Shown here: positions 1 through 8,583 of the stretch, piece after piece | Layout of the letters: every line of letters begins with the position of its first letter | How positions within the stretch are numbered: the stretch's first letter is position 1 | NCBI RefSeq assembly: GCF_040659735.1 | Contig: NZ_JBFANZ010000009.1 | Span: 1-64,000 of the forward strand | Direction of reading: 5' to 3' | From: Micromonospora_I sp040659735 | GTDB lineage: Bacteria; Actinomycetota; Actinomycetes; Mycobacteriales; Micromonosporaceae | Length of the DNA: 64,000 bases | The notes under the pieces: generated by a model | Databases searched by the model: none | What the model saw: only the letters and a program-made list of their open reading frames with translations | What the model was told of the DNA's origin: nothing | Position numbers and translations under genes: made by a program

Positions 1-132
1 TTGGGTGTCCGGGCCACCCACTCCGCCCTCGGCGCCGCCGCCGGCGAGGTCGATGGGCCCGAGCTGACCTGGCTCGATGGGGCCCTCCCGCCCCCGCCCC
101 CCCCCGGCCTCCCTGCCCCCTCCTCTCGTTGA
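1..132 (+). CDS. 3' end of an unidentified gene (partial, left edge)
   Basis: An open frame runs from base 1 to a TGA at 130-132, with G or C at nearly every third codon position, as expected for real coding sequence here. It encodes about 43 residues ending in a run of six prolines and PAPSSR. I do not recognise the family. The stop codon lies inside the left arm of the palindromic repeat at 128-190, so the present C terminus may be set by repeat insertion. The other two forward frames look less coding-like. It could also be non-coding. Confidence 0.4.
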   Translation: MGVRATHSALGAAAGEVDGPELTWLDGALPPPPPPGLPAPSSR

Positions 133-190
133 TCATGGTCAAACGCGCCATCGCGATGCCCGATCTGTCGCGAGTATCCCCATGATCAAC
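128..190. repeat. Palindromic repeat, copy 1
   Basis: The outer arms GTTGATCATGG (128-138) and CCATGATCAAC (180-190) are perfectly complementary. The interior shares CGCGA and GTATCCCC blocks with the second copy at 1211-1291. It lies between the partial gene at the left edge and the endonuclease-like gene at 259-1179, and contains the stop codon of the former. It may act as a transcription terminator or be a small non-autonomous repeat. Confidence 0.75.
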
Positions 191-257
191 GGGGCGGGGC
201 GGGGCGGGGCGGGACGGGACGGGACGGGACGGGGCGGGGCGGGGCGGGGCGGGAGGG
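191..257. repeat. G-rich pentamer tandem array
   Basis: Twelve pentamers follow the palindrome directly: four GGGGC, four GGGAC and four GGGGC, then GGGAGGG. More than a dozen G-runs of three or four on the plus strand make it a strong G-quadruplex candidate. It sits immediately downstream of the minus-strand gene at 259-1179. Confidence 0.9.
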
Positions 258-258
258 A

Positions 259-1179
259 TCACCAGGAGAGGCCGCGACTGCGTAGCGCGGCACCGACGCG
301 GTCGATCAGGACGCGGCTGCCACCGCTCAGATCGCTGGACCCGGCGCGCAGCAGAAGCCAGCCTCGCGCGGCGAAGGCGGAATAGCGGTCGATGTCGCGG
401 AGGAACTGATCCCTCGCCGCGTGTTGCCGTCCCTCGTACTCCAGCGCGACCCGGGCTTCGGGCCATCCGAGATCCGCGTGCGCGATGTAGTTGTCGAGTT
501 CGACCGGGCACTGCGGCACGGCCGGCGGAAGGCCGGCGGCGTGGAACCGGAGCCGCAGAATGCTCTCCGGCGGGGACTGGGCCGCATCGGTGAGGAAGGG
601 CAGCAGTTCCCGGGCGATCCGTACCCCGCGAGCCCGCTGTGCGGCCGCGACCCGCTCGCGGAGCACCTCCGGTGTGACAAGACGGGCCCTGAGCATCGCG
701 TCGCCGACGATCACCAGTCGCTCCCGGTCGCCGGCCCGCGCGATGTCGAGGAAGGTGCGCGCCGGCGAGGTCACCATCAGGGCGCGGACGTTCCAGTAGT
801 CGTCGGGCGGTAGGGCCGCCACGTGGATCACGAAGTCCTTGCGTTGCAGCCAGTATCCGGGTGGCACGGTGACGTGGGGGCGACGTGGGTTGTGGTCGCG
901 GTGCGGCGGTAGCCCGTACCACCAGACAGCCGTCTCGTGGCTCGCGGCCGACGCTCCCGGGGTGGCGGTCATGAGCATCCGCAGCCACTCCGCCGTGTCC
1001 GCCGGCGCCTCTTCCGCCGGCACCCAGAGATTGTGCGCGACGCTGACGAAAGCCCGGCGTCGGACGCCGGCGCGGACGCGATCGAGTCCGAGAAGTTCGT
1101 TCGGCATCGGCACCGGGATCGGCGGGAACGGGAAGTCGGCCACGACGCCGATAGTCGTCGATTCCCGAACCCCCCACAC
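259..1179 (-). CDS. AbiEi/DUF559-like putative endonuclease-fold protein
   Basis: A protein of up to 306 aa. The C-terminal part carries an E...D...EYEG pattern (SPPES near residue 200, DLGWPEARVALEYEG near 240) typical of DUF559/Vsr-like PD-(D/E)XK nuclease folds. The N-terminal part resembles the AbiEi-like regions often fused to it in actinobacteria. Function is not established; such genes are common singletons. The start is uncertain: the GTG at 1179 has a purine run directly against it, and an ATG at residue 26 (MPNELLGL) is a good alternative. The gene is bracketed by two copies of a palindromic repeat. Confidence 0.65.
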   Translation of the reverse strand: MWGVRESTTIGVVADFPFPPIPVPMPNELLGLDRVRAGVRRRAFVSVAHNLWVPAEEAPADTAEWLRMLMTATPGASAASHETAVWWYGLPPHRDHNPRRPHVTVPPGYWLQRKDFVIHVAALPPDDYWNVRALMVTSPARTFLDIARAGDRERLVIVGDAMLRARLVTPEVLRERVAAAQRARGVRIARELLPFLTDAAQSPPESILRLRFHAAGLPPAVPQCPVELDNYIAHADLGWPEARVALEYEGRQHAARDQFLRDIDRYSAFAARGWLLLRAGSSDLSGGSRVLIDRVGAALRSRGLSW

Positions 1180-1210
1180 CCCCTCACACCCACCCTGTGG
1201 ATAACTCCCG

Positions 1211-1291
1211 CTCCACCGCGTTGATCATGGGCATACGCGCGATCAGTGAGTCCCAATTGTCGCGCGTATCCCCATGATCAACGCGGTGGAG
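1211..1291. repeat. Palindromic repeat, copy 2 (32-bp arms)
   Basis: The arms 1211-1242 and 1260-1291 are complementary over 32 bp with one mismatch, separated by 17 nt. The core GTTGATCATGG...CCATGATCAAC is shared with copy 1 at 128-190. The right arm contains the TGA stop (1278-1280, minus strand) of the methyltransferase gene, so the element forms that gene's 3' end and probably a hairpin in its transcript. Confidence 0.85.
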
Positions 1292-2087
1292 GGGCGGGGG
1301 CGACAGTCGGCCAGGGGACGGTCAGCTCACCGAGCCGCCATCGCGCCGGGCGGTCCAGCACGGGCCAGCCCGCGTCGCGGAGCGCGGCGACGGCGCGCAG
1401 CCACCGTTGCCGGGGACCGAACGTGGCGTACGGCGCGGCCGCACGCCAGGCGTCGTCGAGCGCGCGGATCAGGCCGTGCACCGGCTCGCCGGGCACGTTG
1501 CGGTGGATGAGCGCCTTGGGCAGCCGCTCGGCCAGCGCCGCGGGGCTCTCCAGCGTCGAGAGCCTGGCGGCGAGGGTGAGGGTGCGCGGCCCCGACGCGT
1601 CGAGCAGCACCCAGGAGGCGACCCGACCCAACTCGTCGCAGGTGCCTTCGACCAGCAGCCCGCCGGGCGTCAGCGCGGACGTCATCGTCGACCACGCCGC
1701 GGCCACCTCCGCCTCGTCGTACTGGCGCAGCACGTTGAACGCCCGCACGAGCACCGGACGCAGCCCGGCGAGCTCGAAACCACCGCGGGCGAAGGTGAGC
1801 CACGGTGGGTCGGCGGCGGGCGCCGCGGCGGCGACGCGTACCGGATCGATCTCCAGCCCGACCACCCGGACGTCGGGGCGGACGGCGCCGGCCAGCCGGG
1901 CCCGAAGCTCGATCGCGGTGATCGGCGTGGCGCCGTAGCCGAGGTCGACCACGAGTGGATCGGGGGCGTCGATGATTACGTCATGGCAGGTCGCGGCGAT
2001 CCAGTTGTCCACCCGGCGGAGCCGGTTGGGGTTGGTCGTGCCCCGGGTGACGACCCCCTGTGGGCGACGCGGCGCGGGAGGGGGCAC
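1278..2087 (-). CDS. Class I SAM-dependent methyltransferase-like protein
   Basis: A 269-aa protein with a motif I-like glycine loop (VVDLGYGATPIT, around residues 45-57) and an acidic residue ending the next strand (VVGLEIDP, about 75-82), as in Rossmann-fold methyltransferases. The substrate is unknown. It begins with GTG 4 nt after the stop of the dehydrogenase at 2092-2871, so the two are probably cotranscribed and translationally coupled. The proline-rich C terminus (APAPPPR) and the stop codon run into the palindromic repeat, so the tail may be a by-product of that element. Confidence 0.7.
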   Translation of the reverse strand: MPPPAPRRPQGVVTRGTTNPNRLRRVDNWIAATCHDVIIDAPDPLVVDLGYGATPITAIELRARLAGAVRPDVRVVGLEIDPVRVAAAAPAADPPWLTFARGGFELAGLRPVLVRAFNVLRQYDEAEVAAAWSTMTSALTPGGLLVEGTCDELGRVASWVLLDASGPRTLTLAARLSTLESPAALAERLPKALIHRNVPGEPVHGLIRALDDAWRAAAPYATFGPRQRWLRAVAALRDAGWPVLDRPARWRLGELTVPWPTVAPAPPPR

Positions 2088-2091
2088 TGGA

Positions 2092-2871
2092 TCATTCCGC
2101 GGTGGCGGCGGTCACCCGGTGCACCTTGTGCTGCGCCGCCTGCGCGAGCGGGCGGACCACCAGCCGGTCCACGTTGACGTGGTGGGGGCGGGTGGCGCAC
2201 CAGGCGATGCAGTCGGCGACGTCGTCGGCGACGAGGGGCTCCGCCACGCCCTCGTAGACGGCCGCGGCCCGGCCCGCGTCGCCGGCGAAGCGCACCAGCC
2301 CGAACTCGTCGGTGCGGACCATCCCCGGATCGATCTCGATCACCCGGACCGGCCGGCCCGACAGTTCCAGCCGGAGCGTGCCGGTGAGCGCCGTCTGCCC
2401 GTGCTTCGCCGCGGTGTAGCCGCCGCCGCCCTCGTAGACGGTGAAGCCGGCGGTAGAGCTGACCACGACGACCGTCCCGGCGCCCGAGGCGTCGAGCGCC
2501 GGCAGCAGCGCCTGCGTCACGCGCAGCGTGCCGAGGACGTTCACCTCGTACATCCACTGCCAGTCGGCGACGGAGCCGGACGCCACCGGGTCCAGTCCGC
2601 GCGCGCCGCCCGCGTTGTTCACCAGCAGGGTGACCGGCCCGGGAAGCGCGGCGACGGCGTCGGCCAGCCCCGCCACGGACTCGTCGGACGTCACGTCGCA
2701 GGGTACGGCGGTGGCCGTGCCGCCGGCCCCGGCGATCTCCGCGACCAGGGCGGTGAGCCGCTCCACCCGGCGGGCCGCGGCGACGACGTGGAAGCCCTCG
2801 GTGGCCAGCCGGCGCGCGGTGGCCGCGCCGATCCCGCTGGAAGCGCCGGTGACGATCGCGATGGGGGTCAT
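2092..2871 (-). CDS. Short-chain dehydrogenase/reductase
   Basis: A classical SDR of 259 aa. It has TGASSGIG near the N terminus (cofactor binding), NNAG, a catalytic Ser in VVSSTAG, and YTAAK (Tyr-x3-Lys). The ATG at 2871 is chosen because it places the first beta strand (TPIAIVTG) at the N terminus; an upstream extension to 2922 adds a non-conserved segment. It is divergent from mshA. A short-chain dehydrogenase also flanks mshA in M. tuberculosis (Rv0484c). The substrate cannot be read from the sequence. Confidence 0.88.
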   Translation of the reverse strand: MTPIAIVTGASSGIGAATARRLATEGFHVVAAARRVERLTALVAEIAGAGGTATAVPCDVTSDESVAGLADAVAALPGPVTLLVNNAGGARGLDPVASGSVADWQWMYEVNVLGTLRVTQALLPALDASGAGTVVVVSSTAGFTVYEGGGGYTAAKHGQTALTGTLRLELSGRPVRVIEIDPGMVRTDEFGLVRFAGDAGRAAAVYEGVAEPLVADDVADCIAWCATRPHHVNVDRLVVRPLAQAAQHKVHRVTAATAE

Positions 2872-3056
2872 CCCGCCATTCTTTCCCAGCCTCGCGGCAG
2901 CACCGGGAGAGAGGTGGGTCACGTCCCGTATGCAAGTCGGGTTCGTGATCGGGAAGATGTGACGCGGTCTGACGGTTGTTGCCGGAAGCCCACTGTGCCG
3001 CGGTCCCTTCGCGGCCCGAAGCCCGGGCCTCTACCGTCATGGCGGAAGGAGCAAAT

Positions 3057-4430
3057 GTGGCGGATGTGCAGAGCGGCCGGATCTGGCCTGGACGCGCGCA
3101 GTCCTGGCCCACCCCGCGGCGCATCGCAACACTCTCCGTACACACCTCGCCACTGGATCAGCCGGGCACCGGCGACGCCGGCGGGATGAACGTGTACATC
3201 GTGGAGGTGGCCCGACGCCTGGCCCGGGCGGGCGTCGAGGTGGAGATCTTCACCCGCGCCACCGCCGGTGGCCTGCCCCCCGTCGTGGAGATGGCGCCCG
3301 GCGTGCACGTCCGGCACGTGATCTCGGGTCCGCTGGAGCCGTTGGCGAAGGAGGATCTCCCCGCCCAGCTCTGTGCCTTCACCACGGGGGTGCTCCGCGC
3401 CGAGGCGGCCCGTGCTCCCGGCTTCTACGACCTGATCCACTCGCACTACTGGCTGTCCGGGCAGGTCGGCTGGCTCGCCAAGGAGCGATGGGGCGTGCCG
3501 CTCGTGCACACCGCGCACACGCTGGCCAAGGTGAAGAACGCCCAGCTCGCCGCCGGGGACCGCCCGGAACCCAAGGCGCGGGTCATCGGCGAGGAGCAGG
3601 TGGTCGCCGAGGCGGACCGGCTGGTCGCCAACACCCAGGTCGAGGCACATGACCTGATGGCGAGCTACGACGCCGACCCCGAGCGGGTCGCGGTGGTGGA
3701 GCCGGGTGTGGACCTGGATCGTTTCCAGCCGGCCGCCGCCGGTCGCGAGACGGCGGCCCGGCTCGCCGCCCGCCGCCGGCTCGGCCTGCGCGAGCAGGGG
3801 TACGTGGTCGTGTTCGTCGGGCGGATCCAGCCGCTCAAGGCCCCGGACGTGCTCCTGCACGCCGTCGCGGCGCTGCGCGCCCGGGACCCCCGGCTCGCCG
3901 AGCAGATGACCCTCCTCGTCGTGGGGGGCCCGAGCGGCAGCGGGCTCGACCGCCCGTCCGCGCTGATCGATCTCGCCGCGACGCTCGGCGTCTCCGACGC
4001 GGTCCGGTTCCTGCCGCCGCAGACCGGTGACGACCTCGCCGCCCTCTACCGGGCGGCCGATCTGGTAGCCGTCCCCTCGCACAACGAGTCCTTCGGACTG
4101 GTCGCGCTCGAGGCGCAGGCCTGTGGCACCCCCGTGGTGGCGGCCGCCGTCGGGGGCCTGGTGACCGCGGTGCGGGACCAGACGAGCGGGGTGCTCATCG
4201 ACGGGCACGACCCGGTCGACTGGGCCCGGGTCCTCGGCGGTCTGCTCGCCGCGCCGGCGCGCCGGGCTGAGCTCGCTCAGGGCGCGGTCGCCCATGCCCG
4301 CAATTTCTCCTGGACCCGCACTGCCGATGGGCTGCTCGCCGTTTACCGTGGGGCGGTGACAGATCACCGGAACAGGATCACGTCCGAGTTGGCCGGTGGC
4401 GCCGCCGCGCTCGGAGCCGGCGCGTGGTGA
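3057..4430 (+). CDS. mshA: D-inositol-3-phosphate glycosyltransferase MshA
   Basis: Catalyses the first step of mycothiol biosynthesis: transfer of GlcNAc from UDP-GlcNAc to 1-L-myo-inositol 1-phosphate. It is a GT-B (GT4) fold protein of 457 aa. The N-terminal LSVHTSPLDQPGTGDAGGMN segment, HSHYWLSG, and a C-terminal nucleotide-binding half with VGRIQPLKAP and the E-x7-E region (ESFGLVALE) are typical of MshA. GTG at 3057 is preferred because GGAAGGAG lies 5 nt upstream; ATG 3039 is in frame but lacks such a site. Its 3' end overlaps the next gene, indicating a bicistronic unit. The Rv0486 position is conserved. Confidence 0.95.
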   Translation: MADVQSGRIWPGRAQSWPTPRRIATLSVHTSPLDQPGTGDAGGMNVYIVEVARRLARAGVEVEIFTRATAGGLPPVVEMAPGVHVRHVISGPLEPLAKEDLPAQLCAFTTGVLRAEAARAPGFYDLIHSHYWLSGQVGWLAKERWGVPLVHTAHTLAKVKNAQLAAGDRPEPKARVIGEEQVVAEADRLVANTQVEAHDLMASYDADPERVAVVEPGVDLDRFQPAAAGRETAARLAARRRLGLREQGYVVVFVGRIQPLKAPDVLLHAVAALRARDPRLAEQMTLLVVGGPSGSGLDRPSALIDLAATLGVSDAVRFLPPQTGDDLAALYRAADLVAVPSHNESFGLVALEAQACGTPVVAAAVGGLVTAVRDQTSGVLIDGHDPVDWARVLGGLLAAPARRAELAQGAVAHARNFSWTRTADGLLAVYRGAVTDHRNRITSELAGGAAALGAGAW

Positions 4431-4951
4431 GTCCGCGCGAGGCTGTGGCCGCGCTGATCGAGTCGGTCTGCGCGGAGCGTGAGCTGGGCTGGGAGAAGAC
4501 GGGGGAGACCTCGTACGCGGTCACCCTGCCCGGCACGCACAAGCTCAAGACCGTCTGCAACCTGATTGTCGGCGAGCACGCGCTGCGGGTCGAGGCGTTC
4601 GTGATGCGGCAGCCGGACGAGCGTCGCGAGGAGCTGTGGTCGTGGCTGCTGCAGCGCAACGCCCGGATGTACGGCGTGGCGTTCTCGACCGACGCCGCGG
4701 GCGATGTCTACCTGACCGGTCGGTTGGGGCTCGGCGGGGTGAGCGAGGACGAGCTGGACCGACTGCTGGGCGCCGTCTTGAGCTATGCCGACGAGTCGTT
4801 CGACACGATGCTCGAAATCGGCTTCGGCGCGGCTATCCGGCGCGAGTGGGAGTGGCGGGTCAAGCGCGGTGAGTCGCTGGCGAATCTGCAGGCCTTCGCG
4901 CACATGTTCGAGTCGTCGGCCACCGAGCGGACGGGTTTGGACCGACCCTGA
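4424..4951 (+). CDS. YbjN domain-containing protein
   Basis: A 175-aa protein resembling the YbjN family, which adopts a type III secretion chaperone-like fold; its biochemical role is unresolved. It starts at GTG 4424 (or 4427), overlapping the mshA stop, with GGAG 7 nt upstream, so it is translationally coupled to mshA. The same pair occurs as Rv0486-Rv0487. The recognisable core is the beta-rich KLKTVCNLIVGEHALRVEAF stretch followed by helices containing WLLQRNARMYG. No signal peptide or membrane segment is seen. Confidence 0.85.
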   Translation: MVSPREAVAALIESVCAERELGWEKTGETSYAVTLPGTHKLKTVCNLIVGEHALRVEAFVMRQPDERREELWSWLLQRNARMYGVAFSTDAAGDVYLTGRLGLGGVSEDELDRLLGAVLSYADESFDTMLEIGFGAAIRREWEWRVKRGESLANLQAFAHMFESSATERTGLDRP

Positions 4952-5038
4952 CGGGTATTGCTCGCGGTAGCGGCGGAAACGTCCCACAGCGGGTTCGCCG
5001 CCTGCCGAGGACGGACTGTCGAGGGAGCGTGAGCACCC

Positions 5039-5695
5039 ATGGCTCAGCGAAACCGGTCGGGTCGCGGCAGTAACGCCGCACACACGACAACAAGCCAGCC
5101 GGGCAATCAGACGCCGAATACACCGCCGATCAGAGAGAGCGACGTCGGCCGGCTCCGGGTGGACGAATTGCGCTCGCAGTTGCGGGAACGCGGCGTGAGC
5201 GGCACATCCGCACTGCGCAAGGACGATCTGGTGAAAACACTGGTCAGAACCTTGCAACAGGACGGCGGGTTCTCGCCGGACGGGAGAGCGGGCACCGCGC
5301 CGGAGAAAGGCGCGGGGCGTGACGGCGACGGCGGTGTCCGCACGGGTCCGCGTTCGTCCCGCTCACTGAAGTACGCGCAGCAGATCACCTCGCCGGACCA
5401 GGAACCCGAGCGCCTCGGACGCAGCCTGGTGACGACCAACCACGACGTCATCCGGCGCTGGGGGGAGGCGCGCGGGGCGACGCCGGCCACCGCCGGTGCC
5501 GACCGTGGTCGGCCGAGCGTGCTCCGGTTCGATTTCCCCGGCTACAACGGAGGTGGGCTGCGGCCGGTCTCCTGGGAGGACTGGTTCCGGACGTTCGACG
5601 AGCGCGGACTCAACTTCATTTATCAGGAGCAGAAAACCGACGGTCGACAGAGCAACTTCTTCCGGATCGAGTCGCCCGAGCGTGAGGACGCCTGA
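5039..5695 (+). CDS. Rho-N/SAP-like domain protein with conserved C-terminal domain
   Basis: A 218-aa protein in three parts. A basic, Ser/Thr-rich N terminus is followed by a SAP/Rho-N-like helix-extended-helix (LRVDELRSQLRERGV...LRKDDLVKTL, about 38-70) that may bind nucleic acid. The C-terminal domain (about 125-215) has TTNHDVIRRWGEARG, VLRFDFPGY, WEDWFRTFDERGL and IYQEQKTDGRQSNF, a small widespread domain I know only as uncharacterised. A purine-rich site precedes the ATG. The function is unknown; DNA or RNA binding is an inference from the SAP-like part alone. Confidence 0.7.
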   Translation: MAQRNRSGRGSNAAHTTTSQPGNQTPNTPPIRESDVGRLRVDELRSQLRERGVSGTSALRKDDLVKTLVRTLQQDGGFSPDGRAGTAPEKGAGRDGDGGVRTGPRSSRSLKYAQQITSPDQEPERLGRSLVTTNHDVIRRWGEARGATPATAGADRGRPSVLRFDFPGYNGGGLRPVSWEDWFRTFDERGLNFIYQEQKTDGRQSNFFRIESPEREDA

Positions 5696-6009
5696 GCGCG
5701 AATAGCCGGCGGCCGCAACGTTCCACATGCGCTAAACGCGTCAGCGATGTGACGGGCAGTACATGATCTACGCTTGTGTGCTGATTCCCCGGAGAACTAA
5801 CGTGTTCCGCACGCGCCACGCTCGAAAAACGTTCGGGGGAACGGCGAATCGTCCAGATTCGCAATCGAGTCGCGGTGTCGGGGGAATGGTGGCGCTTGGG
5901 CCGTTGGGGGACGGCGGCCACCTGAAACCGGCGGCGAGCGCGGGCGACGCTTACGGGGGTGAGCGTCGCCCCTCGCCGTCGGTCCGCGAGCCGCCTAGAG
6001 TCTGCTGCC
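5696..6009. other. Intergenic region, 314 bp
   Basis: It lies between two plus-strand genes. No convincing gene, repeat or hairpin was found. It presumably holds the promoter of the racemase gene, but I cannot place boxes reliably. A short GTG frame starting near 5802 continues into the downstream gene out of frame and has no coding signature. Confidence 0.5.
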
Positions 6010-7155
6010 ATGACCGGACCGCTGACTGGCCTCACCGTCGTCGAACTCGCCGGCATCGGCCCTGCCCCCTTCGCCGGAATGTTCCTCGCCGACCTCGGGG
6101 CCGAGGTGATCCGGGTGGACCGTCCCGGCGGTCCGGGCCTGCCGGTCGAGCCGCGGCACGACCTGTTGGGGCGCGGCAAGCGTTCCGTCGCGGTCGACCT
6201 CAAGCACCCCCGCGCCGCCGGGCTCCTGCTCGCCCTGGCCAGCCGGGCCGACGTGCTGATCGAGGGCTTCCGGCCCGGCGTCGCCGAGCGGCTGGGCATC
6301 GGCCCCGCCGCGTGCCACGCCCGCAATCCCAAGCTCGTGTACGGGCGGATGACCGGCTGGGGGCAGGACGGACCGTTGGCGCAGACCGCCGGCCACGACC
6401 TCACCTACCTGGCCCTGACCGGTGTGCTCCACGCGATCGGCCCGGGTTCGGGTGCGCCGGTGCCGCCGCTGAATCTGCTCGGCGACTACGGCGGCGGTGG
6501 GATGCTGCTCGCCGCCGGAGTGCTCGCCGCGCTGTGGCAGGCGGAGCGCACCGGCACCGGCCAGGTGGTGGACGCGGCGATCGTGGACGGCGCCGCGCTC
6601 CTCGCCACCCAGGTCTACGGACTGCTCCACGGTGGACAGTGGCAGGACCGGCGCGGCGCCAACCTGCTCGACGGTGGTGCCCCCTTCTACAGCGTCTACG
6701 AGACGGCGGACGGCGGGCACCTGGCCGTCGGGCCGCTCGAGCCCCGCTTCTACGCCGAGTTCGTCGAGCGGCTGGGCGGACTCGGCGCCGACGCGCCGGA
6801 GCAACTCGATGTGGCGCAGTGGCCCCGGCTCCGCAAGGCGATCGCGACCCGGATCGCCACCCGCACCCGTGCCGCGTGGGTCGAGATCTTCGAGGAGAGT
6901 GATGCCTGCGTGGCGCCCGTACTCTCCATGCGCGAAGCGCCCGAGCATCCGCATCTCGCCGCGCGCGAGGTGTTCGTGGACGGGCATGGCGTGCGACAGC
7001 CCGCGCCCGCGCCGCGCTTCTCCGCGACGCCGGCGGGCCTGCCGGCGCTCCCCCCGCCCCGCCCCGGCGAGCACAGCCGCGCCGTGTTGACCGACTGGGG
7101 CGTGCCTGACGTGGCGGCCCTCATCGCGGCGGGCGTGGTGATCGACGCGCCGTGA
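6010..7155 (+). CDS. mcr: Alpha-methylacyl-CoA racemase (CaiB/BaiF family)
   Basis: Class III CoA-transferase fold protein of 381 aa predicted to epimerise 2-methylacyl-CoA esters in branched-chain lipid or sterol side-chain degradation. The catalytic residues of M. tuberculosis Mcr (His126, Asp156, Glu241) correspond to His129 (AGHDLTYL), Asp159 (LLGDYGGGG) and Glu244 (GPLEPRFY), all with a constant offset of three. This separates it from formyl-CoA or succinyl-CoA transferases. ATG 6010 is chosen because family members begin with this MTGPLTGLTVVEL segment. It is monocistronic; the next gene is convergent. Confidence 0.9.
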   Translation: MTGPLTGLTVVELAGIGPAPFAGMFLADLGAEVIRVDRPGGPGLPVEPRHDLLGRGKRSVAVDLKHPRAAGLLLALASRADVLIEGFRPGVAERLGIGPAACHARNPKLVYGRMTGWGQDGPLAQTAGHDLTYLALTGVLHAIGPGSGAPVPPLNLLGDYGGGGMLLAAGVLAALWQAERTGTGQVVDAAIVDGAALLATQVYGLLHGGQWQDRRGANLLDGGAPFYSVYETADGGHLAVGPLEPRFYAEFVERLGGLGADAPEQLDVAQWPRLRKAIATRIATRTRAAWVEIFEESDACVAPVLSMREAPEHPHLAAREVFVDGHGVRQPAPAPRFSATPAGLPALPPPRPGEHSRAVLTDWGVPDVAALIAAGVVIDAP

Positions 7156-7219
7156 GCCGGCCGCTCCGCCACGCCGTGCGGCGCGGTGGGCCGCCCGCGC
7201 CCGGTGACCGCCGGGTCGC

Positions 7220-8497
7220 TCAGGCCGTCTCCGGGATCTTCTGTCCGGTCTTGGTGCCGCGGTCCAGCGTCCCGGTGGCGGCCCGGATCGCCGCGACGCG
7301 TCGCTCCCGGCGCGGTCCGGCGAGCAGGTGGCCGCCGACGGCGAGAAAACCCACAGCGGCGGTGGCGATCCAGTGCCAGTCGCCGAGGTACTGCAGGCTC
7401 ACGCCACCAAGAGCGGGGGCGATGAACGCGGCGAGCGGGAAGGTCAGGAAGAAGACCGCCTGGTACCGGCCGCGCAGCGCGGCCGGCGCGAGTTCCGCGT
7501 TGATCTCGGCGTTGGGCGGCGCGGCGAGCATCGAGCCGACGGTCCAGACCACCGCCGCCGCGAGGTAGGCGGGGGTCCGGTCGGCGACGGCGAGCGCGCC
7601 GTAGCCGACCGCGAGGAGCCCGGCCGAGACGGCCAGCACGACGTGTTTGCGGTGCCCGTCGATCAGGCGTGGCACGAAGAGCTGACCGACCACGATGAGC
7701 GCGCCGGCGGACGCCACCACCATCCCGTACGCCGACGAGCTCAGCCCGTCCGCCCGCATCGCCAGGGGCATGATCGTCGAGGTCTGTGCGGTCAGCACGG
7801 CGAGCACGAAGGTCAGCCCGACGAAGAGAACGAACGTGCGGTCGGTGAGTGCCGTACGTAGTCCCGGCGGGGCGGCGATGCCCGGGACACGCGGGGTCCG
7901 GGGCCCGCGGACCAGCGTCTCCGGCACCCGGGCGGCGATGATGAGCGCGGTGGCCAGCGTGGCGGCCGCATCGACCAGGAACAGGGCCAGGTAACTCGCC
8001 TCGGCGAGCAGCCCGGCGAGGAACGAGGCGGCCGCCATCCCCAGGTTGAACGCCCAGAACTGCAGGTTGAACGCGCGGGAGCGTTTATCCGCCGGCACGA
8101 TGTCGACGATCGCGGCGACGAAGGCGGGGCCCGGCATGGAGTGGACGATCCCGATCAGCGCGGCCAGGACGGCGATGGTCGCCAGGTTGCCGGCGAACGC
8201 CATCGCCACCATGAGCGTGGCGGCCGCGGCGTGCGACCAGAGCAGCGTGGCGCGTCGTCCCCAACTGTCGGCGAGGACGCCACCGAGGAGAACGCCGGCG
8301 GCGCCGCCGATCCCGTACGCGCCGACGACCAAGCCGGCGAGCGCGTTGCCGGCGCCCCGGACGTCGGTCAGGTAGAGCGACAGGAACAGCATCGCGAACG
8401 CGCCGGCCCGGTTGATCAGCAGTCCGCACCAGAGGTACCAGTAGGTCGCCGGGAGTCCGCCGGCCGTGTCGTGCAGCCACGTCCGTACGGTGCGCAC
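7220..8497 (-). CDS. MFS transporter (paralogue A)
   Basis: A 425-aa major facilitator with about 12 hydrophobic helices. The loop 2-3 motif (GGVLADSWGRR) matches MFS motif A (G-x3-D-x-x-GRR). It is clearly related to the adjacent gene at 8584-10011: both begin with RTVR-W-DT-GGLPAT-WYLW and share the same loop motifs. This suggests tandem duplication. The family resembles drug-type exporters but the substrate is unknown. It starts at GTG 8497 with GGAGG just upstream and is convergent with the racemase gene. Confidence 0.88.
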   Translation of the reverse strand: MRTVRTWLHDTAGGLPATYWYLWCGLLINRAGAFAMLFLSLYLTDVRGAGNALAGLVVGAYGIGGAAGVLLGGVLADSWGRRATLLWSHAAAATLMVAMAFAGNLATIAVLAALIGIVHSMPGPAFVAAIVDIVPADKRSRAFNLQFWAFNLGMAAASFLAGLLAEASYLALFLVDAAATLATALIIAARVPETLVRGPRTPRVPGIAAPPGLRTALTDRTFVLFVGLTFVLAVLTAQTSTIMPLAMRADGLSSSAYGMVVASAGALIVVGQLFVPRLIDGHRKHVVLAVSAGLLAVGYGALAVADRTPAYLAAAVVWTVGSMLAAPPNAEINAELAPAALRGRYQAVFFLTFPLAAFIAPALGGVSLQYLGDWHWIATAAVGFLAVGGHLLAGPRRERRVAAIRAATGTLDRGTKTGQKIPETA

Positions 8498-8583
8498 GCA
8501 TCCTCCAGTGAAGGTTGTTTCCCGTTGCTCGCTCGACCCTCGACCGTAGGAAGCTACCGGGGATCACGCCACGGTTTGACCGA

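Noticed and set aside
2919..4367. 482-codon frame antisense to mshA
   Set aside because: mshA is unmistakable on the other strand, and the antisense translation has no domain.
5763..6902. Long frame starting at the ATG at 5763
   Set aside because: It runs out of frame through the racemase gene and turns into Arg/Pro-rich nonsense.
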